A stretch of DNA of 64,000 nucleotides, taken from positions 57,982 to 121,981 of the forward strand of contig NZ_NQKI01000013.1 in NCBI RefSeq assembly GCF_002269125.1, given 5' to 3'. Position 1 is the first letter of the stretch. Each line of letters begins with the position of its first letter. The notes below the pieces were generated by a model. The model was given only the letters and a program-made list of their open reading frames with translations, did no database searches and was not told where the DNA came from. The DNA comes from Pseudomonas lundensis (GTDB lineage: Bacteria; Pseudomonadota; Gammaproteobacteria; Pseudomonadales; Pseudomonadaceae). The translations under genes and the position numbers were made by a program. This document shows positions 53,236 through 62,046 of the stretch, in pieces.

Positions 53236-54294
53236 TTAGAGCAACCACATGCCCACTAATCCACTGATGATGCCCACCAGCATGGTCAGGACAGCCACTG
53301 TCACCAGCACCCGGGTGTCGAAATCCTTGCGCAGCATCAACAGTGACGGCAGGCTCACGCTTGGCAGGGTCATCAGCAAGGCCACAGCAGGCGCGGTGCC
53401 CATGCCCAGTGCCATCATGGTTTGCACAATCGGTATTTCAGCGGCGGTGGGGATCACGAACAGCGTACCGACAATCGCCAGGGGCACGAGCCATAGCAGG
53501 CTGTCGCTCATGGCGCCATCGACGTGCGGGAACAGCCATACGCGGGCGGCGCCCAGCAGCAACACCGCCAGCAGATACACCGGGATGGTATTCCAGAACA
53601 ATTGCCATAACGTGCGCCCCCAGCGCACGAAGAATTGCGGTTCATCGCCCTGACGGGTGGCCTCGGAAACAGCGTCCAGCGCCGCGTCAGGAATGCTCTG
53701 CGGGCGTGAAATGCGTTGGGCAATCATTGAGACGCCAATTACCAGCACCAACCCGGCCACCAGGCGTAACGCGCTGAACCCCCAGCCCAGCACAAACCCC
53801 ATGAACACCAGCGTCGCCGGGTTCAGTACCGGGTTGGCAATCCAGAAGGCGAGGGCGGCGCCCACCGACACGTTTTGCCGGCGCATGCCAGCCGCGACCG
53901 GGGCTGCGCAACAGGTGCACATCATCCCCGGCAGGGCGAACAGCCCGCCGCGCAGGGTCGAGCCCAGACCGGCCTTGCCGAAAAGGCGCAGCAACCAGTC
54001 GCGCGGGATCAGTACTTGAATCAGCGAGCCGAGAATCACAGCCAAAACGGCGGCTTTCCAGATCGCCAGAAAATACACCTGGGCGTAAGCCAGCGCTGCA
54101 GCGATGGGTTCACCCTGGTTGTCGTTGAGGATCGAGGCGCCAATGCTGTGGTTGTCTGCCGCCACAAAGGCTTTGAGGTAGTAAGGCGACCACTTGACGT
54201 AATACAGGCCAATGCCTGCAATCAGCAGAAACAGCAGGGGCTTGCACCAGAATGACCAGCCCCGTGAAGGTTTGACTGAAGAGACGCTGGACAT
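53236..54294 (-). CDS. DUF318/ArsP-type permease
   Basis: A 352-residue permease of the predicted-permease family PF03773 with about eight helices in two halves. The first half holds GGLFALPGMMCTCCAAPVAA, with the Cys pair near the conserved CC(A/S)xP motif, and FWIANPVLNPATLVFMGFVL; the second has FVIPTAAEIPIVQTMMALGM. Relatives export organo-arsenicals or other metal compounds. It stands alone between carbonic anhydrase and the IclR gene. No arsenic gene is adjacent, so the substrate is unknown. Confidence 0.78.
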   Translation of the reverse strand: MSSVSSVKPSRGWSFWCKPLLFLLIAGIGLYYVKWSPYYLKAFVAADNHSIGASILNDNQGEPIAAALAYAQVYFLAIWKAAVLAVILGSLIQVLIPRDWLLRLFGKAGLGSTLRGGLFALPGMMCTCCAAPVAAGMRRQNVSVGAALAFWIANPVLNPATLVFMGFVLGWGFSALRLVAGLVLVIGVSMIAQRISRPQSIPDAALDAVSEATRQGDEPQFFVRWGRTLWQLFWNTIPVYLLAVLLLGAARVWLFPHVDGAMSDSLLWLVPLAIVGTLFVIPTAAEIPIVQTMMALGMGTAPAVALLMTLPSVSLPSLLMLRKDFDTRVLVTVAVLTMLVGIISGLVGMWLL

Positions 54295-54406
54295 AAACAG
54301 TTACCGGACATGAGGAAATTGCGGCGCATCATACGCCAATCCGGAGGTTGAATTGTCAGTGAGGTCTGTCAGACCGCGCCCGTAGAGCGCGATCTGCGGC
54401 GTTTGA

Positions 54407-55183
54407 TTACAGGGTTCTGATTGAGTTACTGATCGACCGTGCGCACTGAATGATGGCGGCGCCCATTTTTTGCTCGGCGTCTTCCATGCTCCAGCGACTG
54501 CTGGGTGCTACCACATGCACGGCCGCCACAGGCAGGCCGTTGCTGCCGAAGATGGGCGCGGCCAGGGTCATGTCCCCCAGGAACATTTCTTCCTTGTTGA
54601 TGGCGTAACCCTTGCTGCGTGCTGCTTGAATGCGTTCGAAAATGGCGTCCGGGTCCGTCAGCGTGTGCTGCGTGAACGGGCGGATATCGCTTGCTTGCAG
54701 GACGGCGTGTACGACGTCGTCACTCAGTCCGCTCAGGTAGGCTCGACCGCCGCCACTGAGGTACATGGGGATACGGCTGCCAATCGGCATATGAATGGGA
54801 ATGAACTTGGGGGCCACAAAACGCGCGACATACACCATGGACACGCCGTCAGGCTCGGTCAGGTTGACGGTTTCGCCAGTGAGTTGATTAAGTTCAGCCA
54901 AGTAGGGATTTGCAACGTCAACCAGTGTGTCCGCGGCTAAATAGTTGTAGCCGATTTCCATAACTTTGGGCGTTAACTGGAAGCGACGGCTTTGCGGGTG
55001 CTTGCGGATATAGCCCAGCTCCTCGAGCGTGTGCACCATTCGCTGGGCAGAGCTTTTGCTAATGCCTGCTACCTGAGCAATATCGGCCAGGTTCATGGTT
55101 CTCCGGGCTGCGCCAAAGCCGCGCAATACCGCGAGACCCTTCTCCAACGACTGATTGAAAAGGGGGTTAATGTGTTCACTCAT
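54407..55183 (-). CDS. IclR family transcriptional regulator
   Basis: A 258-residue regulator with an N-terminal winged helix (LADIAQVAGISKSSAQRMVH then TLEELGYIRKHPQSRRFQLT) and a C-terminal IclR effector domain (PIHMPIGSRIPMYLSGGGRA, GYAINKEEMFLGDMTLAAPI). It is divergent from the ABC importer at 55356 across 172 bp that contain a dyad at 55211, so it very likely controls that operon and itself. The ligand is unknown; amino acids, amines or their breakdown products are plausible. Confidence 0.88.
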   Translation of the reverse strand: MSEHINPLFNQSLEKGLAVLRGFGAARRTMNLADIAQVAGISKSSAQRMVHTLEELGYIRKHPQSRRFQLTPKVMEIGYNYLAADTLVDVANPYLAELNQLTGETVNLTEPDGVSMVYVARFVAPKFIPIHMPIGSRIPMYLSGGGRAYLSGLSDDVVHAVLQASDIRPFTQHTLTDPDAIFERIQAARSKGYAINKEEMFLGDMTLAAPIFGSNGLPVAAVHVVAPSSRWSMEDAEQKMGAAIIQCARSISNSIRTL

Positions 55184-55210
55184 GACGCTTCCTTGGCGTT
55201 TGTGTACGTT

Positions 55211-55235
55211 ATAAATATCGATATTCGATACTTAT
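55211..55235. promoter_or_regulatory. 25-bp dyad, candidate IclR operator
   Basis: The core TATCGATATTCGATA at 55216-55230 is TATCGA-TAT-TCGATA, and both flanks continue the symmetry with ATAA and TTAT. It lies 28 bp upstream of the IclR start and 121 bp before the importer start. Confidence 0.55.
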
Positions 55236-55355
55236 AAATCTCTTTACGATTTAGGTAAATTGTTTATAGTCGAAGCCGGCTTTTAACACCAGAGGGTGCG
55301 GAGGCTGTTTCAAGGCGCCATCAGGATAATAAAAGCGACCACAGGGAGATTCGCA

Positions 55356-56120
55356 ATGCAGAAAAAATTTCAAGCGCTCACACTCGTGTGTGCGATCGCC
55401 GCCGGCATGATGGGATCTGCCAGCGCACTGGCTACACCGACCTACAAAGTAGGGGCCACCGCCACAGGCATTCCGTTTACCTTCGTTGACATCAAGAGCG
55501 GAGATACCCGCGGAATGATGGTTGATGCGATTGAGGCCATCGGCAAGGCGGGTGGTTTCCAGACCGATATTCAACAAAGCGTCTTTTCTGCCCTGATTCC
55601 TTCACTGACGTCCAACAAGATCGACCTGATCTCGGCCGCGATGCTCAAAACCCCTGAGCGCGAAAAGGTTGTGCAGTACTCCGACCCGATTTACAGCTAC
55701 GGTGAAGGGCTGATCCTTCAGGAAAAAGACCCTAAAACCTACACCAGCATGGCTGACCTGAAAGGGGAAATCGTCGGTGCCCAAGTAGGCTCGGTCTTTA
55801 TTGACGCCTTGAACAAGCATGGCGGTTTCAAGGAAGTGCGCAGCTACGACTCTGTAGCCGACATGATGCGCGACTTGCGACTGGGCCGTATCAAGGCTGC
55901 ATTCGGCGACCGTCCCATCGTTGCTTACCAGATGGCAACCAACCCCAAGCAGACCAGGGGGTTGAAACTCTCGCAAACCTATCAACCGGTGGTGGGTGAT
56001 GTATGCATCGTGATGCGCCAGAACGACCCCGAAAAGCTTGCGCAGGTGAATAAGGGCATCGCCGCGATCAAGGCTGATGGTTCGCTGGACCGCATCATTG
56101 AGCAGTGGAAACTGAACTGA
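55356..56120 (+). CDS. ABC importer substrate-binding protein, polar amino acid/amine type
   Basis: A 254-residue periplasmic binding protein of the SBP_bac_3 family. The signal peptide is about 25 residues (LTLVCAIAAGMMGSASALA), and the mature part begins TPTYKVGATATGIPFTFVDI. Further typical stretches are KTPEREKVVQYSDPIYSYGE and GEIVGAQVGSVFIDALNKHG. The start at 55356 follows CAGGGAGATTCGCA. It is first in an operon with one permease, one ATPase and a FAD oxidoreductase. Confidence 0.88.
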   Translation: MQKKFQALTLVCAIAAGMMGSASALATPTYKVGATATGIPFTFVDIKSGDTRGMMVDAIEAIGKAGGFQTDIQQSVFSALIPSLTSNKIDLISAAMLKTPEREKVVQYSDPIYSYGEGLILQEKDPKTYTSMADLKGEIVGAQVGSVFIDALNKHGGFKEVRSYDSVADMMRDLRLGRIKAAFGDRPIVAYQMATNPKQTRGLKLSQTYQPVVGDVCIVMRQNDPEKLAQVNKGIAAIKADGSLDRIIEQWKLN

Positions 56121-56179
56121 TGATTCCTCGGCCCGCTTACCGTAGCGGGCTGTTTCATGTGTTGTTTCGCAGGTAACTT

Positions 56180-56836
56180 ATGTTTCTCCAGGACGCGTTG
56201 GACTTCCTCCCGCTGTTGTTGAAAGGGGCGGTTGTTACTGTGCAAGTCACTGCGGGATCGTTCGTGCTGAGTTCGCTGATCGGTCTTGTATTCGCTTTGA
56301 TGATGGTTTCCAAAATCCGCGCGGTGGCGTTGTTCGCCATTGGCGTGGTTAACGTGATTCGCGGTCTGCCCATCATCGTTCAGCTGTTTTACATCTACTT
56401 CGTCTTGCCCGACTTTGGCATCCAGCTCAGCGCCATGCAGGCAGGGGTGATTGGTCTGGGTATCGCGTACTCGGCCTATCAGGCTGAAAACTTCCGGGCT
56501 GGCATTCAGGCCATTGACCACGGGCAGATCGAAGCCGCCGAATCCATCGGCATGCGCGGCATGATGATCATGCGCCGGGTGGTGTTGCCCCAGGCGTTCC
56601 GCATTGCCTTGCCACCCTACGGCAATACGCTGGTGATGATGCTCAAGGACTCTTCATTGGTGTCCACCATCACCGTGGCCGAGATGACTCGTCAGGGTCA
56701 GTTGATCGCCTCTTCCACGTTCGAAAACATGACGGTTTACACCTTGGTGGCCCTGCTTTACCTGTCCATGAGCTTGCCCTTGTCCTTCGGTTTGCGCCGC
56801 CTGGAAGCACGCTTTGCGACGCGGAGAACGTCATGA
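56180..56836 (+). CDS. ABC importer permease, HisM/GlnP type
   Basis: A 218-residue inner-membrane permease with about five helices and the cytoplasmic EAA loop AESIGMRGMMIMRRVVLPQA. VIRGLPIIVQLFYIYFVLPD is the conserved segment of polar amino acid permeases. Only one permease gene is present, so it probably works as a homodimer. It overlaps the start of the ATPase gene by 4 bp (ATGA), indicating translational coupling. Confidence 0.9.
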   Translation: MFLQDALDFLPLLLKGAVVTVQVTAGSFVLSSLIGLVFALMMVSKIRAVALFAIGVVNVIRGLPIIVQLFYIYFVLPDFGIQLSAMQAGVIGLGIAYSAYQAENFRAGIQAIDHGQIEAAESIGMRGMMIMRRVVLPQAFRIALPPYGNTLVMMLKDSSLVSTITVAEMTRQGQLIASSTFENMTVYTLVALLYLSMSLPLSFGLRRLEARFATRRTS

Positions 56837-57579
56837 TCGAACTCAAGGGTGTGTACAAGAATTTCGGCAGCGTGCCGGTGCTTGAAGGTGTCGATTTGCA
56901 GGTCGGGCAGGGCGAAGTGGTGTGCCTGATCGGCCCTTCAGGGTCGGGCAAGTCGACGTTGCTGCGTTGCATCAACGGCCTGGAAAGCTACAGCCGAGGC
57001 GAGATCCTGGTCAGCGGCCAACGGGTGGATCGCAACGACAAAAGCATCCATCAGTTGCGCACACGCGTGGCCATGGTGTTTCAACGTTTCAATCTGTTCC
57101 CGCACCGCACGGCGCTCGAAAACGTGATGGAAGGGCCGATTTACGTCCTCAGGCAAAACCCGCAAGCGGCGCGCAAACAGGCCACAGCCCTGCTGGAAAA
57201 AGTAGGTTTGGCGCACCGCATGGACGCCTACCCGGATGCCTTGTCCGGTGGTCAGCAGCAGCGCGTGGCGATTGCCCGCGCGCTGGCCATGAACCCGCAA
57301 GCCATTTTGTTCGATGAACCCACCTCGGCCCTCGACCCGGAACTGGTCGGTGAAGTACTCACGGTCATGCGACGTCTGGCCGATGAGGGCATGACCATGA
57401 TCGTGGTGACCCATGAGATGGGATTCGCCCGGGATGTGGCGGACAAAGTGTGTTTCTTGCACAGCGGACAAATTGTCGAAGCCGGGCCTGCAAAAACGGT
57501 GCTCAGTGCCCCGCAACATCCACGAACCCAGGATTTTCTGCGACGTCTGCTGAACCAGACGGACGAGGTTAGCTCATGA
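56833..57579 (+). CDS. ABC importer ATP-binding protein, GlnQ/HisP type
   Basis: A 248-residue ATPase with Walker A GPSGSGKSTLLRCINGLE, Q-loop in VFQRFNLFPHRTALENV, signature LSGGQQQRVAIARALAMNPQ and Walker B AILFDEPTSALDPELVGEVL. The D- and H-loops (TMIVVTHEMGFARDVADKV) are complete, so it should be active. It overlaps the permease and the following oxidoreductase by 4 bp on each side. Confidence 0.92.
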   Translation: MIELKGVYKNFGSVPVLEGVDLQVGQGEVVCLIGPSGSGKSTLLRCINGLESYSRGEILVSGQRVDRNDKSIHQLRTRVAMVFQRFNLFPHRTALENVMEGPIYVLRQNPQAARKQATALLEKVGLAHRMDAYPDALSGGQQQRVAIARALAMNPQAILFDEPTSALDPELVGEVLTVMRRLADEGMTMIVVTHEMGFARDVADKVCFLHSGQIVEAGPAKTVLSAPQHPRTQDFLRRLLNQTDEVSS

Positions 57580-58865
57580 AGTCTGCTTCCAGCTGCCAGT
57601 TGCCGCCCTCGTTGTGGTCTGCCACGGCCCGGCCCGGCGCAATGACGCCGCCCCTCAGTGAAAACAAGCGGGTGGATGTGGCCATTGTGGGGGCCGGTTA
57701 CACCGGGTTGGTCACAGCATTACGCCTGGCCGAGTCCGGTATCAGCGTTTGCGTGCTGGACGCTGGCGAACCCGGATGGGGCGCATCGGGGCGCAACGGC
57801 GGGCAAGTGATTCCGGGCCTCAAGTACGACCCTGACCAGTTGATCCAGCGGTATGGCGAGGAGCGGGGTGAACGCATCATTGAAGCCTGTGGTGGCGCGG
57901 CCGATGAAGTGTTTTCGTTGATCCGCGAGTACAGCATTGCCTGTGAAGCCAGCCGTAAAGGCTGGATCCAGCCCGCTGTCTCTGCCGTGTCCATGAAAGC
58001 GCTGGAACACCGGGCCCGGCAATGGCAGCAGCGTGGGATTACGGCCGAGGTGCTGGACCGTGACGCGGTGTGTCAACGCCTGGGCACGCAAAATTACCTG
58101 GGTGGCTGGGTCGACCCGCGTGCGGGCAGTTTGCATCCGTTGAACTATGCCCGGGGGTTGGCCAAGTCAGCGTTGGGCCGTGGCGTCACGATTCATAGCC
58201 AAAGCCGGGTGACGGATTTGCGTCGCGTCGGGCCACAGTGGCAATTGACCACTGCGCAAGGCAACACGGTCAGCGCCGACAGCGTGGTGCTCGCTACCAA
58301 CGGGTACACCGACAACCTGTGGCCGGGGTTGCGCCAGACTGTGCTGGCGGCCAATAGCTTCATCATTGCCACGCGTCCGCTGCCCCCTGAATTGCGCAAG
58401 ACCATTTTGCCGGGTGGGGAAGTGTGTTCGGATGCGCGACGGTTGTTGCTGTACTTCAAGATGGATGCCCAAGGCCGCTTGTTACTGGGCGGGCGAGGAC
58501 CGTTCGCGGAGCCGACCCGGGCCGGGGACTGGACGCATCTGGAGCGTTCGATGGTGATGCTGTTTCCGCAGTTGGCCGGGGTGGCCGTCGAGTACCGCTG
58601 GAGCGGGCGCATCGCACTGAATCAAAGTGTGTTGCCGCAATTGCATGAGCCTCAGCCGGGCCTGTCGATACTGATGGGCTATAACGGTCGCGGGATAGCC
58701 ATGTCGACCGTACTGGGCAAGCACTTGGCTGCCCGAGTGGCGGGAACTGAAAGTGACTTCCCGTTCCCGGTCACACCGATTCGCAGCATTCCGTTCCACA
58801 GCCTGCAACGCTTGTACGTCGCGGCTGGGATCACCTACTACCGCATGCTTGATGCCTTGAACTGA
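57576..58865 (+). CDS. FAD-dependent oxidoreductase (amine/amino acid oxidase type)
   Basis: A 429-residue DAO-family flavoprotein with the dinucleotide-binding VAIVGAGYTGLVTALRLAES at about residue 30, GASGRNGGQVIPGLKYDPDQ, and the C-terminal ILMGYNGRGIAMSTVLGKHL. It resembles the PuuB/OrdL group, which oxidises gamma-glutamyl-amines or other secondary amines. It is the last gene of the importer operon, coupled by a 4-bp overlap, so it probably oxidises the transported compound. The first 25 residues (SASSCQLPPSLWSATARPGA) extend before the Rossmann fold, as in that group. Confidence 0.88.
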   Translation: MKSASSCQLPPSLWSATARPGAMTPPLSENKRVDVAIVGAGYTGLVTALRLAESGISVCVLDAGEPGWGASGRNGGQVIPGLKYDPDQLIQRYGEERGERIIEACGGAADEVFSLIREYSIACEASRKGWIQPAVSAVSMKALEHRARQWQQRGITAEVLDRDAVCQRLGTQNYLGGWVDPRAGSLHPLNYARGLAKSALGRGVTIHSQSRVTDLRRVGPQWQLTTAQGNTVSADSVVLATNGYTDNLWPGLRQTVLAANSFIIATRPLPPELRKTILPGGEVCSDARRLLLYFKMDAQGRLLLGGRGPFAEPTRAGDWTHLERSMVMLFPQLAGVAVEYRWSGRIALNQSVLPQLHEPQPGLSILMGYNGRGIAMSTVLGKHLAARVAGTESDFPFPVTPIRSIPFHSLQRLYVAAGITYYRMLDALN

Positions 58866-58874
58866 CAACCGTAG

Positions 58875-58894
58875 CGGCAAGCAGTTGCTTGCCG
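58875..58894. terminator. Hairpin between convergent genes
   Basis: CGGCAAGCA at 58875-58883 and TGCTTGCCG at 58886-58894 form a 9-bp perfect stem with two bases between, in the 40-bp gap between the oxidoreductase and the lipoprotein gene. Possible bidirectional terminator; no T tract. Confidence 0.45.
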
Positions 58895-58905
58895 TTGCCG
58901 GCCGA

Positions 58906-59136
58906 TCAATCGTCGGTTTTGATGGTCGCCACGTCGTCAGCCTTGATCTTGATGTGCTTGCCGGCAATGTCCACGAACTCGTAGAAACCATCATTGGTTT
59001 TGGTTTTGGTTTTTGGCATGTCCTTGGTCAGGTATTGCGTGCCGTTTTGCAGGGTCACGACGCTGGGTGAGGCGCACCCGGCCAGCCCCAGCATTGCCGC
59101 CATCACCAAAGGTAAAGCGATCACATTGATCTTCAT
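58906..59136 (-). CDS. YgdI/YgdR family small lipoprotein
   Basis: A 76-residue lipoprotein with a lipobox LAGC (signal INVIALPLVMAAMLGLAGC, cleavage before Cys20). The mature part is the YgdI/YgdR (DUF903) fold: VVTLQNGTQYLTKDMPKTKT then GFYEFVDIAGKHIKIKADDV. The lysine- and threonine-rich middle is typical. The protein is small, periplasmic or outer-membrane, of unknown function. It stands between convergent genes as a monocistronic unit. Confidence 0.88.
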   Translation of the reverse strand: MKINVIALPLVMAAMLGLAGCASPSVVTLQNGTQYLTKDMPKTKTKTNDGFYEFVDIAGKHIKIKADDVATIKTDD

Positions 59137-59166
59137 GCAAGCTCCTTGAGCATTCGAACGTAAGGG

Positions 59167-60069
59167 TTATACACACCGGCCGTCATGTAAAAGCCAGTGC
59201 CGGAAAATAACTGCTGCCTCTGACAACGTTTTATGCCGAGAGTGCGCCAGGTAGTCAGCATTGCCACTGATAAATTCATAAGGGCCGACGCGACGCAGAT
59301 CTCCGCTGTCGATTTTGCCCCTGACCATGAAGTCCCAACCTAGCCCGACCCCCATGCCTTGCAGGATTGCCTGATAGGCCAGTGTCACTTGGTTGAACAG
59401 CGGGCTGTCAGGCGCGGGGGTGTGCTCAAGGTCGAAATGCCCAAACCAGTCGCGCCAGTCCATGCAATTCCATCCGGATGAATCCAGCTCGATCAGGGGC
59501 AGCGTTTGCAAGTCTGCAGGTGAGCCAATGTCTGCCACAGGGATGGCGGCGCTGACCACCGGGTACACGCATTCGGCAAATAATCGATGGGCATCCAGTG
59601 ATGACCATTTGCCATTACCGTACAGGATCGAGAAATCGTAATCTGCTGTGCTCGACTCGTCCAGACCATTGTTGGCGTGGATGTTGACAGTGATTCCCGG
59701 GTGAGCGGTGTTAAAGGCCAGTAGGCGTGGAAATAACCAGAATTGCGCCACGGCGTGGGTGCACTGCACCGTCACAGCATTGGGTGCATGCTCCACCTTG
59801 ATCCGGTTGACACTGTGTTGCAGTCGCTCAAGCATCGCGCTGACTTCGGCAAACAGCCCGGCCCCCGCGCGGGTCAGGCTGATACCCCGGGCTTGGCGCT
59901 CGAACAGAGAAAGGCTGAGGGCATCTTCAAGGACGCGAATCTGTTTGCTGACGGCGCTTTGGGTCAGGCACAGCTCGGTTGCGGCGCGGGTGAAGCTGCC
60001 ATTACGGGCAACCGCCTCGAAGGTGATCAGCGTATCGAGCGGCGGCAGGTGTTTGAGGTAGCGGCTCAC
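59167..60069 (-). CDS. LysR family transcriptional regulator, GcvA-like
   Basis: A 300-residue LysR regulator with the N-terminal helix-turn-helix LPPLDTLITFEAVARNGSFT then AATELCLTQSAVSKQIRVLE, and the effector-binding domain (VTVQCTHAVAQFWLFPRLLA, GWNCMDWRDWFGHFDLEHTP). The GcvA group often controls neighbouring transporters or metabolic genes. It is divergent from the EamA gene across 98 bp, so it probably regulates it. The ligand is unknown. Confidence 0.88.
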   Translation of the reverse strand: MSRYLKHLPPLDTLITFEAVARNGSFTRAATELCLTQSAVSKQIRVLEDALSLSLFERQARGISLTRAGAGLFAEVSAMLERLQHSVNRIKVEHAPNAVTVQCTHAVAQFWLFPRLLAFNTAHPGITVNIHANNGLDESSTADYDFSILYGNGKWSSLDAHRLFAECVYPVVSAAIPVADIGSPADLQTLPLIELDSSGWNCMDWRDWFGHFDLEHTPAPDSPLFNQVTLAYQAILQGMGVGLGWDFMVRGKIDSGDLRRVGPYEFISGNADYLAHSRHKTLSEAAVIFRHWLLHDGRCV

Positions 60070-60167
60070 GGGGGGTCCTGTGGGGGCGGGTTCTCAGGCA
60101 AAGGGGAAGGGCATCTCAGCCCATTCCTGTGGGGAATGCATGGATGCCAACTGTTCTTTAGTTACTG

Positions 60168-61153
60168 ATGCGTGAAATGCCTATGCTTGCAGACTCATCA
60201 ATGGTTCGAGCATACGTAATGAAGCGCGGGATAGTCTACGCCGGCATGGCAGGTGCTGTTTGGGGGCTGGTGTTTTTGGTGCCGGCGTTATTACCGGAGT
60301 TCAGTCCGCTGCTCCTCAGTTGCGCCCGTTTCATCCTGTACGGCGCGGTGTCTGCGCTGCTGATACTGCCCGACGCCAAGCGCTTGCTCCCTCAACTGAC
60401 CCGGCGTGACGTCGTGACACTGGTGAAGCTCGCCCTGCTGGGCAACCTGATTTATTACATGTTGCTGGCCGCCTCCATCCAGTGGGTGGGGATCGCCGTG
60501 GCGTCACTGATCATTGGCGTATTGCCTTTGACCATCAGCTGGCTGGGCCGCAGTGATGCGGGCGCCGTGCCGCTGACTCGCCTGATCTGGCCGCTGCTGC
60601 TGGTGCTGGCCGGGATGTTGTGCATCAACCTTGAAGCATTGTCTGGCGCCAATGGCGGGCAACCGATGGCGGAAAAAGTACTGGGCATTGCCTGTGCCAT
60701 TGGCGCGCTGGCGTGCTGGACGGGATTTGCCACGGCCAACGCGCGATACCTTAAACACAGTCAGTTCACCAGCAGCGAATGGTCGAGCTTGGGGGCGTGA
60801 CCACGGGCGTGCTGGGTCTATTGATCTGGGGTGCGGCCAGTGCGCTGTCGCTGGATGCCGTGCACATAGACGTCAGTGATGCCCGTTGGCAGGGGTTCTG
60901 GGCGATCAATCTGGCGTGTGCGGTCGTCGGCTCATGGTTCGGCAACCGGATGTGGAATGCGGCTTCCCGACGGCTGCCGCTGACCTTGAGCGGCCAGTTG
61001 ATCGTGTTTGAAACACTGTTCGCGCTGTTTTATGGCTTTGTCTTTTTGCAGCGCTGGCCCACGGCGCTGGAAACCCTGGCTGTGCTCTTGCTGTTGAGTG
61101 GCGTCAGTTGGGCCGTACGCCGCCATGCGCCAGGCCGTGCAGCACTGGCCTGA
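60168..61153 (+). pseudogene. EamA/DMT family transporter with a single-base frameshift
   Basis: The first part (from ATG at 60168 or the later MKRGIVYAGM start) runs to a stop at 60800 and covers about six helices, ending TSSEWSSLGA. The second part (about 60779-61153) continues in another frame with LGGVTTGVLGLLIWGAASA and four more helices. Together they give a normal ten-helix EamA protein. One G added to the run of five G at 60791-60795 would restore the frame, so one base has been lost or misread. Its stop abuts that of the convergent phosphatase gene. Confidence 0.82.
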
Positions 61154-61819
61154 TCAACTCGGGCAAGCTTCGGCGCCGTTGTTCAGCCCTTGTTTGTCGA
61201 CGCGGCTGAGCAGGGTGGCCTTGCCGTTGTGCCAAGTCAGGGTCAGCACGTACAGCGAATCGAAATCGCTGTCGGCCCAGTCCTCAGTCAGCGAGGTTTT
61301 TTTCCCGGTGGCTTTGCCGGCGACCGTGTTGATCAGCTCCGGCAGGTAACCGTGGGACCAGGCGGTGTAGACAGTCGAGTTGTGGTATTTGTCGTCTGTC
61401 AGCTCGTTGGCCAATTGCCGCGTATCGTTGGCCGAAAACTCAAGGTTGATGGGCAAGCCCAGTTTGATAGCGCTGGGGTTGATGGTCATCATCGGCCGTA
61501 CATAGCTGTAGGCGTCATCCTCGGCACCTTCTTCAACTTGACGCGAGGGGTTGGCGGCGAACACGTAATCCGCCTTGCCATACTTTTGCGGCAGCACGGT
61601 GGCCAGATTGATGGCGCGGTTCAGGCCCTGGCATGTGAGTTGGCCCAGACCGTCAGCCGGCTTCTCGGCGTGGCGCATGAACACCAGCGTCTGGACCCCG
61701 TCGGCCGGTTGGGCAAAGGCGTCTTCGACATGCGAGGAAAGGCTGACAGTGCCTGCGATCAGCAGCAGCGGGACAGCGGCTAAGGCAACGCGTTTTTTTT
61801 TCCAATTGATCGGGAGCAT
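61154..61819 (-). CDS. Histidine phosphatase family protein with signal anchor
   Basis: A 221-residue protein with an N-terminal hydrophobic anchor (KKRVALAAVPLLLIAGTVSL) followed by a histidine-phosphatase fold. The catalytic histidine is in LVFMRHAEKPADGLGQLTCQ (RHxE form), and the second histidine probably in VYTAWSHGYLPELINTV. The product is expected in the periplasm or attached to the inner membrane. No partner gene is close, and its substrate is unknown. The stop codons of this gene and the EamA gene touch back to back. Confidence 0.8.
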   Translation of the reverse strand: MLPINWKKKRVALAAVPLLLIAGTVSLSSHVEDAFAQPADGVQTLVFMRHAEKPADGLGQLTCQGLNRAINLATVLPQKYGKADYVFAANPSRQVEEGAEDDAYSYVRPMMTINPSAIKLGLPINLEFSANDTRQLANELTDDKYHNSTVYTAWSHGYLPELINTVAGKATGKKTSLTEDWADSDFDSLYVLTLTWHNGKATLLSRVDKQGLNNGAEACPS

Positions 61820-62046
61820 AAGGTCTTCTGTATCAATCCTGGCGGGGGCCTCCCTGTCGTAAAAACACCGCAGTGCCCGTCATCCTTGAACAAAGTGTTC
61901 ATTAGACGCGCATTTGGAAATTGGTTCGCTCTCACTTTAGTTGCAGACGTTTCTGAATGCTTCTTGGGAATAAACATACGAGTGCTGGCAAGGCAGTGTT
62001 CAATTGGCCATCATTGAGCGGCCTTCATCCTTAAGAGGTTGTGCCG

